This document shows, in pieces, positions 9,456 through 17,802 of a stretch of DNA of 45,405 bases. The position numbers and the translations under genes are program-made. The notes under the pieces were generated by a model. It worked only from the letters and a program-made list of their open reading frames with translations. It had not been told where the DNA came from and ran no database searches. The stretch comes from Micrococcales bacterium (GTDB taxonomy: Bacteria > Actinomycetota > Actinomycetes > Actinomycetales > WQXJ01), in assembly GCA_009784895.1 (NCBI GenBank), contig WQXJ01000016.1, forward strand, positions 1 through 45,405, written 5' to 3'. Within the stretch, counting starts at the first letter, position 1; each line of letters starts with the position of its first letter.

Positions 9456-10307
9456 ATGAAGTCGTTGTTCAAGACCCTGGCCACCCTGAGCCTAGCTGCT
9501 GCCCTACCCCTGACCCTGGCTGCCTGCGGCAGTGATTCCGGCGGCGAAGGCACCGATGAAGCCACCGCTGATACCTCGCCTTTGCGCGTAGGCATGGAAG
9601 CTGGTTATGCCCCGTTCAACTGGACCCAGAAAGACGATTCCAACAACGCCGCGCCGATTGACGGCGGTGGCTGGGCCGGCGGCTACGACGTGGCCATTGC
9701 CCAGGCCGTGGCCCACTACATGGGTCGCGAGATCGTGGTAGTCAAAATGGACTGGGACGGTTTGATTCCGGCTTTGACTACCGGGCAGATCGACATGATT
9801 GTGGCCGGAATGTCGCCCACTGACGAGCGGCGCGAAGCCATCGACTTCTCCGATCCCTACTACACCTCTGATGCGGTCATAGTGGTACGCGGCGATTCTG
9901 AATACGCCCAAGCCACCTCGCTGGAGGACTTCGCCGGAGCCAAGATCACGGCCCAACTAGGCACCATCCACTACCCCCTGGTCGAACAGATTCCCGGGGT
10001 GGACCAGCAGACGGCGATGGATTCCTTCCCCACTATGGTGATCGCGGTCAAGAGCGGCAAAATCGACGGCTATATCTCTGAACGTCCCGGGGCGCTTTCG
10101 GCCGTGGCGGCTAACCCAGAATTGAGTTTTGTGGCCTTTGAACAAGGCCAGGGCTTTGATGTTGACCAAAACGAGATCGCCATCTCGGTGGGTGTCAAAC
10201 AAGGCTCTGAACTGACCGAACAGATCAACCAGGCGCTGGCCAGCATCAGCCTGGATCAGCGGGCCCAGATGATGGATCAGGCGATTGCGAACCAGCCAGA
10301 GGGATGA
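9456..10307 (+). CDS. Amino-acid ABC transporter substrate-binding lipoprotein
   Basis: Captures the transported solute outside the membrane and delivers it to the permease. The signal peptide ends in the lipobox LAAC with the lipid-bearing cysteine at C24, followed by a Gly/Ser/Asp/Glu-rich tether. The mature part is a bacterial extracellular solute-binding family 3 protein: LRVGMEAGYAPFNW opens lobe 1, DWDGLIPALTTGQIDMIVAGMSPTDERREAIDFSDPYY is the family signature, and the KITAQLGTIHY strand begins lobe 2. The family binds polar amino acids; the particular one cannot be read from sequence. First gene of a three-gene operon with permease and ATPase. Confidence 0.92.
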   Translation: MKSLFKTLATLSLAAALPLTLAACGSDSGGEGTDEATADTSPLRVGMEAGYAPFNWTQKDDSNNAAPIDGGGWAGGYDVAIAQAVAHYMGREIVVVKMDWDGLIPALTTGQIDMIVAGMSPTDERREAIDFSDPYYTSDAVIVVRGDSEYAQATSLEDFAGAKITAQLGTIHYPLVEQIPGVDQQTAMDSFPTMVIAVKSGKIDGYISERPGALSAVAANPELSFVAFEQGQGFDVDQNEIAISVGVKQGSELTEQINQALASISLDQRAQMMDQAIANQPEG

Positions 10308-10340
10308 TTTCTTGCGGGGCGCTAATCAGGAACGGTTAGC

Positions 10341-11150
10341 GTGACAATCCTGGCGGCCGGCGGTAGCCGAGGGTTTTTTGCCCAGGTCTGGTACCAACTG
10401 GTTGAATACGGCGGCTGGTTCCTCAAAGGCGCCGGCTACACCATGATGATCGCCATTATCGGCACCATTGTGGGCACGGGCATTGGGTTGATGATTGGCA
10501 CCGTCAGGACCCTGCCGACCGGACCACATGACGGTACGCGCTTTAGGCGGGTGGTGCTGCGGGTGATCAATGCCCTGCTGGCGGTCTATATCGAGGTTTT
10601 CAGGGGCACACCTATGTTGGTCCAAGCCCTGGTGGTGTTCTTTGGCCTCAAAGCGGTTATCGACCTTGACTTGGCCCCGCTACCGACCGGTTTGCTGGTG
10701 GTGTCAATCAACACTGGTGCCTATATGAGCGAGATTGTGCGCGGTGGCATCCAAGCAATTGACGGGGGCCAAATGGAAGCCGGGCGGGCCGTCGGCATGA
10801 AGCATTGGTCAATCATGCGCGGTGTCATCTTGCCCCAAACCATCCGCAACATCATGCCGGCCACAGGCAACGAGTTCGTGATCAACATTAAAGACACTTC
10901 GGTGCTGTTCTTGATTGGCGTGACCGAGCTGTTCACCCAGGGTAAGGCCGTACTTGGGATCACTTACCGGTCCTTCGAGGTCTATCTCACCATCGCCGCC
11001 ATTTACCTGGTCCTGACCTACACCACCACTCGAGTTCTGCGTGTGCTTGAACGGCGACTGGAAGGCCCGGAAAACTTCACCTTGGCGACTTCCCAGACCA
11101 TGCCGGAATCAATCCTGCTGCGCCGCCACGGTGACGGAGGTGCCCGGTGA
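10341..11150 (+). CDS. Amino-acid ABC transporter permease (HisM/GlnP type)
   Basis: Forms the membrane channel. The 269-residue protein has hydrophobic segments at [22 protein letters not shown], at [15 protein letters not shown], around [20 protein letters not shown], and near [16 protein letters not shown]. The EAA loop that docks on the ATPase reads [21 protein letters not shown]. It begins with GTG 33 bp after the binding protein, and its stop overlaps the ATPase start by four bases. Only one permease gene is present, so it should work as a homodimer. Confidence 0.92.
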   Translation: MTILAAGGSRGFFAQVWYQLVEYGGWFLKGAGYTMMIAIIGTIVGTGIGLMIGTVRTLPTGPHDGTRFRRVVLRVINALLAVYIEVFRGTPMLVQALVVFFGLKAVIDLDLAPLPTGLLVVSINTGAYMSEIVRGGIQAIDGGQMEAGRAVGMKHWSIMRGVILPQTIRNIMPATGNEFVINIKDTSVLFLIGVTELFTQGKAVLGITYRSFEVYLTIAAIYLVLTYTTTRVLRVLERRLEGPENFTLATSQTMPESILLRRHGDGGAR

Positions 11151-11899
11151 GTACGAACGAACCGACCGTGGTGGTCGAGACTAAGCAACTAACCAAGGAC
11201 TTTGGCGAAAACGAGATCCTCAAGGGCATCGACTTTTCGATCACCAAAGGCGAGGTGGTTTCCGTCATTGGTTCCTCTGGTAGTGGCAAATCGACCTTCC
11301 TGCGCTGTGTCAACCTACTTGATTGGCCCACTGGCGGTGAGGTGCTCTACCACGGCCAAAACGTGCTTGCCCCGGGTTATGACGTTAATCATTACCGGGC
11401 CAAACTGGGCATGGTCTTTCAGCAGTTCAACCTGTTTGCCAACTTGTCGGTTCTATCCAATTGCGTCATTGGGCAGATGCGAGCGGCCGGCCGGAGGCGG
11501 GCCGAGGCGGTCGACATTGCCAAAGATTTCCTAGACAAGGTCGGCATGGCACCTTACGTCAATGCCAAACCGCATCAACTCTCTGGCGGTCAGAAGCAAC
11601 GGGTCGCCATCGCCCGGGCACTGTCAATGCAGCCCGAAGCCCTGCTGTTCGATGAACCAACCAGTGCCCTTGACCCCGAAATGGTTGGCGAGGTGCTCAA
11701 AGTCATCGGCTCGCTGGCCCACACCGGTCTAACCCTGATCATTGTGACTCACGAAATGGCTTTCGCCCGTGATGTCTCTGACCGCGTGGCCTTCATGGAC
11801 GGCGGTGTCATTGCCGAACAAGGTCCGCCCAATCAGGTTTTCACCAATCCCAAGCTGCCGCGAACCAAGGAATTCTTGGCCCGTTTTCTTGGCGGCTAA
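11147..11899 (+). CDS. Amino-acid ABC transporter ATP-binding protein
   Basis: Supplies energy for the upstream permease. All ABC motifs are intact: Walker [10 protein letters not shown] (42-50), Q-loop FQQFN (91-95), signature LSGGQKQR (145-152), Walker [14 protein letters not shown] (165-177) and the H-loop in IVTHEM. The 250-residue length is normal for the GlnQ/HisP class. GTG start overlapping the permease stop. The gene ends inside a hairpin shared with the convergent TetR gene. Confidence 0.95.
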   Translation: MSTNEPTVVVETKQLTKDFGENEILKGIDFSITKGEVVSVIGSSGSGKSTFLRCVNLLDWPTGGEVLYHGQNVLAPGYDVNHYRAKLGMVFQQFNLFANLSVLSNCVIGQMRAAGRRRAEAVDIAKDFLDKVGMAPYVNAKPHQLSGGQKQRVAIARALSMQPEALLFDEPTSALDPEMVGEVLKVIGSLAHTGLTLIIVTHEMAFARDVSDRVAFMDGGVIAEQGPPNQVFTNPKLPRTKEFLARFLGG

Positions 11900-11910
11900 C
11901 CTTAGCGCCA
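11890..11910. terminator. Possible bidirectional hairpin between convergent genes
   Basis: TGGC-G-GCTAA-CC-TTAGC-GCCA forms a nine-pair stem with one bulged G, spanning the ABC ATPase stop codon. It sits in the 19-bp gap between two convergent genes, so it could end transcription from both sides. Neither side has a clear run of T, so an intrinsic terminator is not certain. Confidence 0.4.
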
Positions 11911-11918
11911 GGGCGGCG

Positions 11919-12563
11919 TCAGTCTGCCTCGTCTAGCAGCTGGCGAGCCAGGTCCCGCAAAGGCTCGACATGTTCCGGATTGGCCATGCCAATAATGTAA
12001 ATGTCCAGCATGGGCCCGATTTGCCTAGGCGATACCACCGCCGGGCCAACCAGGCCGGATAGCAGCGTGACACCGCTAAACCAGGCCACCACCAGCACAG
12101 TGACGGCCGAGGCATCAAGATCGGCCCGCATCTGACCGGCCTCGATTCCCTCTGTGACGTAGTCGGTGAAAGACTCGATCCAAAGGTAGTAGCGCCAGGC
12201 CAGCTCCTCGTTGGCAGCACCCTTTTCCAAAGACAGGCGCATACCGGCCCGGGCGATGACGTCATTCGATAACAATCCCAAAAGGGCCACGGCCGCCCGG
12301 ATCAAGGCTTCCCCGGCTCTGGCCTCGCCCACGGCTTGTTCAACCGTTTGGTACATCAAGCTGTTTTGCTCTTCAATGACCTCGTCAATCACTTCTTCGA
12401 GAGTTGAGAAGTGATCAAGAATCGACCCCAAGGCCAGCCCGGAAGCCTCAGCCACCAACGCCAAAGTCACCCGCGATGCGCCAACCTGCTCAATCACCTG
12501 TGCCGCCGCAACCACAACCTGCATTCGTTCGGCTTCGCGTTGGTCCAAACCCGGCTGCGACAT
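11919..12563 (-). CDS. TetR/AcrR family transcriptional regulator
   Basis: A 214-residue repressor-type protein. Residues about 12-58 form the TetR DNA-binding domain (MQVVVAAAQVIEQVGASRVT, then LVAEASGLALGSILDHFSTLEEVI), where the usual YYHF is replaced by ILDHF. The C-terminal two thirds are the all-helical ligand-binding region, with no recognisable ligand class. The ATG at 12563 has a GGAGAG site upstream. It converges on the amino-acid transporter and diverges from the padR-ino1 pair; a short inverted repeat at 12581-12599 may be its own operator. Target genes are unknown. Confidence 0.88.
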   Translation of the reverse strand: MSQPGLDQREAERMQVVVAAAQVIEQVGASRVTLALVAEASGLALGSILDHFSTLEEVIDEVIEEQNSLMYQTVEQAVGEARAGEALIRAAVALLGLLSNDVIARAGMRLSLEKGAANEELAWRYYLWIESFTDYVTEGIEAGQMRADLDASAVTVLVVAWFSGVTLLSGLVGPAVVSPRQIGPMLDIYIIGMANPEHVEPLRDLARQLLDEAD

Positions 12564-12580
12564 CTGACACTCTCTCCAGC

Positions 12581-12599
12581 GTTGTTATTTCCCAACAAC
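12581..12599. promoter_or_regulatory. Inverted repeat upstream of the TetR gene, possible operator
   Basis: GTTGTT-ATTTCCC-AACAAC is a perfect 6-bp inverted repeat with a 7-bp spacer, 18 bp before the TetR start codon. TetR proteins usually bind such palindromes in their own promoters. The assignment rests on position only. Confidence 0.4.
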
Positions 12600-12670
12600 A
12601 GTGCCACGCGCCCCTCAGCCGCACAAGACCTGGGGCAACTTGCGTGATGTAACGAGATGACCTAATGTTG

Positions 12671-12693
12671 CGATGTATCGAATCGATACATCG
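12671..12693. promoter_or_regulatory. 11-bp perfect palindrome upstream of padR, probable PadR operator
   Basis: CGATGTATCGA is followed by one central base-pair boundary and its exact reverse complement, ending at 12693; only the centre is asymmetric. It contains ATGT...ACAT half-sites, the pattern bound by PadR-family repressors. It lies 46 bp before the PadR start and next to a TTGACT (12696-12701) that may be a -35 element, so binding would control both padR and the coupled ino1. Confidence 0.6.
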
Positions 12694-12738
12694 AGATTGA
12701 CTTGCCGTAGCCATAGCTGATCAAAGGAGCAAAAGTCC

Positions 12739-13362
12739 GTGCGCAATCGGTCCAGAGTGCTTGAACTCGCCGTTCTGGGCTTGCTCCACGCCGCGCCGAT
12801 GCACGGATACGAACTGCGCAAGCGCCTAAACGAAATGCTTGGCCTGCTGCGGCCCTTCTCATACGGCTCGCTCTACCCCTGCTTGAGGGAACTGGCGGAC
12901 AAAGGTGCGATTACGGCATCGGGCGACCTGGACCAAGCCCCAACCGCCTCAAGGCGGGGACGGATCGTCTACCAACTGACCACGGCTGGGGCCGAACTTC
13001 TGGAGCATTTGCTGGGTGAAGCCGGACCGGCTAGCTGGGAAGACGAGAACTTCGACGTTCGTTTCGCCTTATTCGCCCAGACCGATGTCGACACTCGGGT
13101 CAGAATCCTTGAGGGCCGGCGCATCCGCATGGCGGAGAGACTCGATTCCCTCTTCACCGCCATCAACCGCGGCCAACCGGCCGATGCCTACACCGCCGAA
13201 CTGCAACGCCACTCGCTCGACCAACTTGAGCGTGAGGTTCGTTGGCTGGAAGGCTTGATCGATGCCGAACGCGCTGGTAGGCGGGTCGGCAGGTCTCTCA
13301 CTCCGGTCCACGCCCCGATCAGAGGGGCCCACCTATCACAATCTATTAAGGAGACAACATGA
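12739..13362 (+). CDS. PadR family transcriptional regulator
   Basis: A 207-residue regulator with the PadR winged helix at the N-terminus: [23 protein letters not shown], then [18 protein letters not shown] with the LYPxL recognition-helix signature. A C-terminal helical region (about 115-180) matches the dimerisation domain of the longer PadR subgroup. GTG start with AAAGGAGC upstream. The last codons overlap the ino1 ATG, so regulator and enzyme are translated from one message. The palindrome at 12671-12693 makes autoregulation, and hence control of inositol synthesis, the simplest model. Confidence 0.92.
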   Translation: MRNRSRVLELAVLGLLHAAPMHGYELRKRLNEMLGLLRPFSYGSLYPCLRELADKGAITASGDLDQAPTASRRGRIVYQLTTAGAELLEHLLGEAGPASWEDENFDVRFALFAQTDVDTRVRILEGRRIRMAERLDSLFTAINRGQPADAYTAELQRHSLDQLEREVRWLEGLIDAERAGRRVGRSLTPVHAPIRGAHLSQSIKETT

Positions 13363-14438
13363 GCCCGATCCGCGTCGCCATTGCCGGCGTTGGGAACTGC
13401 GCCGCCTCGCTGGTGCAGGGCGTTCATTTCTATCGAGACGCCAAGCCAAATAGCTCGGTGCCGGGATTGATGCACGTCCAATTTGGGCCCTACCACATTA
13501 GCGACATCAACTTCGTCACCGCCTTCGACGTTGATGCGGCCAAAGTTGGCCTGGACTTAGCTGATGCCATTGTTGCCTCAGAGAACAACACCATCGAGAT
13601 TTGTCAGGTGCCAGCCACAGGCATAACGGTCCAGCGCGGGCCCTCCCTGGATGGATTGGGCAAGTACTACAGCGAAACCATCACTGAGTCGAGCGCCGAA
13701 CCGGTTGATGTGGTGGCGGAACTGCGGGACAAAAAAGTCGACGTGTTGGTCTCCTACTTGCCGGTAGGTTCTGAAAAAGCCGACAAGTTCTACGCCCAGT
13801 GCGCCATTGATGCCGGGGTCGCTTTTGTCAACGCCCTGCCGGTGTTTATTGCCTCGGATCCTGCCTGGTCGAAGAAATTCCAGGACGCCGGTGTGCCGAT
13901 AGTGGGTGACGACATCAAATCTCAGGTTGGCGCCACTATCACCCATCGCGTCCTGGCCAGGCTGTTCGAAGACCGGGGCGTCATCATGGACCGGACCTAT
14001 CAGCTGAACGTGGGCGGCAATATGGACTTCAAGAACATGTTGGAGCGAGAGCGCCTTGAGTCAAAGAAGATCTCCAAGACCCGGGCCGTGACATCGAATA
14101 TTGACCACACTTTGGCTGAGCGCGACATCCACATAGGGCCATCGGACTATGTCGCCTGGCTCGATGATCGCAAATGGGCCTTTGTCCGTCTGGAAGGTCG
14201 GGCCTTCGGTGAAGTGCCGTTGAACCTGGAGTACAAGCTTGAGGTTTGGGATTCGCCCAACTCGGCCGGGATCATCATTGACGCCGTGCGCGCCGCCATG
14301 ATCGCCAAGGATCGCGGCATTGGCGGCGCCATTACCTCGCCATCGACCTACTTTTTCAAGTCCCCACCAGTTCAGCACGAAGATCGTCAAGGCCGGGCCA
14401 TGGTCGAGTCGTTCATCAAAGGCGAACTGGAACGCTAG
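13359..14438 (+). CDS. ino1: Inositol-3-phosphate synthase
   Basis: Converts glucose 6-phosphate to 1L-myo-inositol 1-phosphate with NAD, the source of phosphatidylinositol and mycothiol in actinobacteria. The 359-residue protein is the short actinobacterial/archaeal type. The NAD loop is [14 protein letters not shown] (8-21). The conserved core includes [20 protein letters not shown], the [20 protein letters not shown] region and [20 protein letters not shown] with its catalytic lysines. ATG at 13359 preceded by AAGGAGAC and overlapping padR. Fits with the PimB-like enzyme that uses the downstream lipid. Confidence 0.95.
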   Translation: MSPIRVAIAGVGNCAASLVQGVHFYRDAKPNSSVPGLMHVQFGPYHISDINFVTAFDVDAAKVGLDLADAIVASENNTIEICQVPATGITVQRGPSLDGLGKYYSETITESSAEPVDVVAELRDKKVDVLVSYLPVGSEKADKFYAQCAIDAGVAFVNALPVFIASDPAWSKKFQDAGVPIVGDDIKSQVGATITHRVLARLFEDRGVIMDRTYQLNVGGNMDFKNMLERERLESKKISKTRAVTSNIDHTLAERDIHIGPSDYVAWLDDRKWAFVRLEGRAFGEVPLNLEYKLEVWDSPNSAGIIIDAVRAAMIAKDRGIGGAITSPSTYFFKSPPVQHEDRQGRAMVESFIKGELER

Positions 14439-14542
14439 GCGGCAGCGCCACTCAGCTGGGGTGGTGGTGGGTCGAGGGCTCCCGGCTGTCTCGCTCTGAG
14501 GACGCTTTAGCCTGATCTGGGTTGCGGCCTCCCGGTCCGATC

Positions 14543-14555
14543 TAGCCTCGTTCAC
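14543..14555 (+). promoter_or_regulatory. Probable -10 box for leaderless HsdR-like mRNA
   Basis: TAGCCT at 14543-14548 is seven bases before the ATG, as in the other leaderless candidates. It suggests the altered HsdR-like gene still has its own promoter. Confidence 0.4.
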
Positions 14556-15857
14556 ATGGCTGGGGCTACAAAGACCAAACCCGCGCTCGCAACCGGGCCT
14601 GAAGCAAATCCGACCACGGCTGGACCCGGCGCCCGGAACGGCTCGCGGCGCGGCGCCATCGAACAGGCTTTGTCCCAGGCCGGTTGGGACGGGTCCAGAG
14701 TCACACGCAACTACGAGCTGACCGCAGCGCCGGCCCGCCAAGGTCCCGGGCGGGGCCACCACGGCGCGCAACATCACGTTGTCGCCTACGTACTTCAAGC
14801 CGTGCCGGGTACACCGACGGCCATAGTGGCTTCAGTTGGTGCCAACCACAACCCGGAGACAGCTCTGCGCCGAGCCATTCGCCAAGGCCAAAGGCTTGAT
14901 GTGCCGCTGGTCTACGTCACCAATGGCAAAGACATCGTTGAGCATTCGACTCGCACAAACCGGCACCGGGCCGTTGCCGCTTTCGCAACGCCAAAACGGG
15001 CCTGGGCTACCTACCTGAAAGACCGCCAACTGGACCGGTCACAAGGCGACTGGCTGGCTCAGCCCTTTGACCCCGAACTCTTCAACGGTCCTGATGACCA
15101 GCTGCGCTACTACCAGATTGTCGCCATCAACCGGGTCATGGCGGCAATCGCCAAAGACCATGCCCGCGCTCTGCTGGTGATGGATCCTGGGGCCGGACGC
15201 ACCACAGTGGCCCTCCAAGTCGCCGCCAAGGCCCGGGCGGCTCGGGCGGCCGCAGGCAGCTTGGAACCCCTGCGTGTGCTTTACCTGGTCGACCGGGCCA
15301 TAGCCGTGGCCTCGGACTTATCTGACCAGTTTGCCCCAGCCTTTGGGCCGGTCGACCTGAGCTGGCCAGCCGGGCCGGCCAATCCGGTCTTATTCGCCAC
15401 CGCGCGGGAGCTAGCCAGCTTTGACGAATCTCCAAGTCGCTATCCAAGTAGCCATTTCGACCTGGTGGTGGTCGACGAAGCCAGGACTTCCTCCTTCGAC
15501 CGGCCTGGCCTGGGCCGGCTGTTGCAGTACTTCAACCGAGCCTTTCATTTGGGCATGACCTGCGCCTCCCGCGCCGAGGCGGCTGAGACCTACGCCTACT
15601 ACGGCAATCCCTTGTACCTCTACACCGCCGCACAGGCCAAACAGGACGACTTCTCCCAATGGCCAGTTCTTGACCAGCACTCGGCTAAACCGAACGCTCC
15701 TGCCACCATTGCTTCAACGCCGCGACGGCGGCCGCTTCACCCAGGGGGCCCTGGTTCATTCGCAGCTCCAGCAGAAACCTATAGGCCTGGCCCACCACCG
15801 GGCCCGGCTCGAGCCCCAGCAGTGCCATTATCTGCTCGCCATCCAAGTCGGGTCTAA
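14556..15857 (+). CDS. Truncated HsdR-like protein with altered nuclease and helicase motifs
   Basis: Residues about 33-155 resemble the N-terminal nuclease region of type I restriction R subunits, and about 183-372 their first helicase (RecA-like) domain, including VPLVYVTNGKDIVEH and the LYLYTAAQAKQDDFSQW stretch at the domain end. Every catalytic motif I can find is changed. The nuclease ADYVL is VAYVL (Asp to Ala77) and the E-x-K pair is AIVASVG (Glu to Ala92, Lys to Val94). Walker A is PGAGRTT (Lys to Arg215) and DEAH is DEAR (307-310). The second helicase domain and C-terminal region are missing: homology stops near nt 15672, almost exactly at the pcnA stop. The last roughly 58 residues are antisense to pcnA and unlikely to be native. 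No hsdM or hsdS is nearby. Either a pseudogene with an intact frame or a repurposed binding protein. Confidence 0.7.
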   Translation: MAGATKTKPALATGPEANPTTAGPGARNGSRRGAIEQALSQAGWDGSRVTRNYELTAAPARQGPGRGHHGAQHHVVAYVLQAVPGTPTAIVASVGANHNPETALRRAIRQGQRLDVPLVYVTNGKDIVEHSTRTNRHRAVAAFATPKRAWATYLKDRQLDRSQGDWLAQPFDPELFNGPDDQLRYYQIVAINRVMAAIAKDHARALLVMDPGAGRTTVALQVAAKARAARAAAGSLEPLRVLYLVDRAIAVASDLSDQFAPAFGPVDLSWPAGPANPVLFATARELASFDESPSRYPSSHFDLVVVDEARTSSFDRPGLGRLLQYFNRAFHLGMTCASRAEAAETYAYYGNPLYLYTAAQAKQDDFSQWPVLDQHSAKPNAPATIASTPRRRPLHPGGPGSFAAPAETYRPGPPPGPARAPAVPLSARHPSRV

Positions 15858-17163
15858 TCGCGGCCAACTCTTCTTTCTGCTTCAGCTCTTCGATCCGAGC
15901 CTCAAGGTCGTCGTAGGCAAAAGCCAGGACCTCGGCCCGGCGGCGGTTCTGCGAGGTGCAATCCGCCCGCGTCAGCCGGTGCAAGCGTTCGAGCAGATCG
16001 CCGGCATCAACGACATAGCGACGCACGGCCGAATCGGTCCATCCGGCTTGGCCATAACCGTGAAACCGGAGGTGCAACTCGATCAACCGAGCCACCGCCT
16101 TGACCGTGGCGCTATCAAAGCGCAAGGCTTTCAGTCGTTTGGCCGCAAGTTTTGCCCCTACCACTTCGTGGTGATGGAAACTGACGGCCCCGCCGGCCTC
16201 AAAACGTCGAGTCGCCGGTTTGCCAATGTCATGGAGCAGCGCCGCCAGGCGTAGGACCAGGTCTGGCCCTGGTACCGGACCGTCAGGCCCAGTCTCCATT
16301 TCGATCGCCTGCTCCAGCACCCTGAGCGAATGCTCGTAAACATCCTTATGCCGGTGCAACGGGTCGACCTGAAGCTTCAAGGCCGGCAGTTCAGGTAGGA
16401 CTGAATCAGCCAGTCCGGTAAACACCAGTAACTCAAGTCCGTGCCGCGGCGTTTCGGTCAAAAGCAGCTTGACCAGCTCGCCTTGAATTCGCTCCGGCGA
16501 CACGATCGCCAGCCTTTCGGCCATAGACGTCATGGCGCCAATGACGTCTTGGCAGACCTCAAAGCCTAGTTGGCTGGTAAAGCGGGCCGCCCGCAGCATC
16601 CGCAAGGGGTCGTCATCGAACGATTGGGCCGCACTTACCGGCGTGCACAGCCGCCGCGCCGCCAGGTCAGCCAGGCCATCGAACGGGTCAACAAAGCTGA
16701 TCGAGCCGGCCTGTCCTAGGGCCACGGCCATGGCGTTGACGGTGAAATCACGCCGCGACAAATCCCCGGGCAGGTCTTTGCCAAAGTCAACCGCCGGTTT
16801 GCGGCTATGGCTTTGGTAATTGTCTGAGCGGTAGGTAGTGACCTCGACCACCTCGGCGCCACGCCGGGCCCCGACCGTGCCGTATTCTTTGCCAATCTCC
16901 CAATGCGTATTGGCCCAAGTGCCCAGCACCGCCACTGACTGATCAGGGTTAGCCGAAGTCGCAAAATCCAGATCTGCTATGTCCCGGCCCAACATCAGAT
17001 CCCGCACCGGGCCACCGACCAAGGCCAATTCGTGGCCCGCTGCCGCAAAGGCCTGACCCAGCGAAAGCGCGGCCGCCGGCAGTCGCTCCAGCGCCCGCTC
17101 GATCAATTCGCCACGGGCGGCGGACTGGTTATTGGCCAAAGGGCCTTTGCCATCATTTCCCAC
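15685..17163 (-). CDS. pcnA: CCA tRNA nucleotidyltransferase with HD domain
   Basis: Adds or repairs the 3' CCA of tRNAs, which matters here because neither tRNA in the window encodes CCA. The 492-residue protein has the nucleotidyltransferase motif LVGGPVRDLMLGRDIADLDFAT with the catalytic DLDF. RRDFTVNAMAV and the RMLRAARFTSQLGF neck follow. The C-terminal HD phosphohydrolase domain shows HKDVYEHSLRVLE and LLHDIGKPATR. I place the start at GTG 17163 because a TAGGCT box lies eight bases upstream; an in-frame GTG at 17223 would add 20 non-conserved residues. It diverges from the NUDIX gene and converges with the HsdR-like frame, overlapping it by 173 bp. Confidence 0.93.
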   Translation of the reverse strand: MGNDGKGPLANNQSAARGELIERALERLPAAALSLGQAFAAAGHELALVGGPVRDLMLGRDIADLDFATSANPDQSVAVLGTWANTHWEIGKEYGTVGARRGAEVVEVTTYRSDNYQSHSRKPAVDFGKDLPGDLSRRDFTVNAMAVALGQAGSISFVDPFDGLADLAARRLCTPVSAAQSFDDDPLRMLRAARFTSQLGFEVCQDVIGAMTSMAERLAIVSPERIQGELVKLLLTETPRHGLELLVFTGLADSVLPELPALKLQVDPLHRHKDVYEHSLRVLEQAIEMETGPDGPVPGPDLVLRLAALLHDIGKPATRRFEAGGAVSFHHHEVVGAKLAAKRLKALRFDSATVKAVARLIELHLRFHGYGQAGWTDSAVRRYVVDAGDLLERLHRLTRADCTSQNRRRAEVLAFAYDDLEARIEELKQKEELAAIRPDLDGEQIMALLGLEPGPVVGQAYRFLLELRMNQGPLGEAAAVAALKQWWQERSV

Positions 17164-17171
17164 GATGCTCC

Positions 17172-17177
17172 AGCCTA
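17172..17177 (-). promoter_or_regulatory. Probable -10 box for leaderless pcnA mRNA
   Basis: On the minus strand TAGGCT is followed by eight bases and GTG at 17163. It decides the start codon chosen for pcnA and mirrors the box in front of the divergent NUDIX gene. Confidence 0.5.
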
Positions 17178-17303
17178 ACGGCGCTAATCGCGACGGGCGC
17201 GGCACCAAAGACGCATCACCCACTTTGACCGGGTCGGCGCCAGGCGCCGGCTCGTGCCGACACCGTAACTATGCCCAGTTGTTGGGGATATTCTCCAGTG
17301 CCC

Positions 17304-17316
17304 TAGGCTGGCGTAC
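17304..17316 (+). promoter_or_regulatory. Probable -10 box for leaderless NUDIX-gene mRNA
   Basis: TAGGCT at 17304-17309 precedes the ATG by seven bases; TTGGGG at 17282-17287 could serve as a weak -35 element with a 16-bp spacer. No ribosome binding site is present. Confidence 0.5.
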
Positions 17317-17802
17317 ATGGCTTCCTTAGGTCTGGGTCAGGCGCGCGCCTGCGCCGACCTACCGGTGACCAAAGAGGTTTCGGCTGGTGGCTTGGTAGTC
17401 GATGCGATTGACGGCATCGCCCAGGCCGCTGTCATCGCCCGGCGCAATCGGGGCGGCCGGCTCGAATGGTGCCTACCGAAGGGGCATCTGGAGTCAGGTG
17501 AAACCCCAGCTCAGGCCGCCGTACGGGAGGTTCACGAAGAGACAGGTATTCGTGGCACCGTGGTGCGGCATTTGGGCACAATCGACTATTGGTTTCAAGG
17601 TGAGACTGCCCGCATTCACAAAATTGTCCATCACTACCTGCTTTGCGCCATAGATGGCAGCTTGACCAGCGAAAACGATCCAGATGAAGAGGCCGAGGTG
17701 GTCGCCTGGGTGCCGCTGGACCACCTCAAGACCCGCCTGGCTTATCCCAATGAACGCCGGCTGGTCCAAGTTGCCCGGTCTGTGTTGAACGGTGAAGCGT
17801 GA
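17317..17802 (+). CDS. NUDIX hydrolase (MutT4-like)
   Basis: Hydrolyses a nucleoside diphosphate linked to another group; the substrate is unknown. The complete Nudix box G-x5-E-x7-REVHEETGI spans residues 56-78 (GHLESGE...). The following DYWFQGETARIHKIVHHYLL region is typical of the Rv3908 (MutT4) group, which occupies this same place next to pcnA in mycobacteria. 161 residues. Its stop overlaps the start of the DUF6049 gene by four bases, so it heads an operon leading to murJ. Confidence 0.9.
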   Translation: MASLGLGQARACADLPVTKEVSAGGLVVDAIDGIAQAAVIARRNRGGRLEWCLPKGHLESGETPAQAAVREVHEETGIRGTVVRHLGTIDYWFQGETARIHKIVHHYLLCAIDGSLTSENDPDEEAEVVAWVPLDHLKTRLAYPNERRLVQVARSVLNGEA

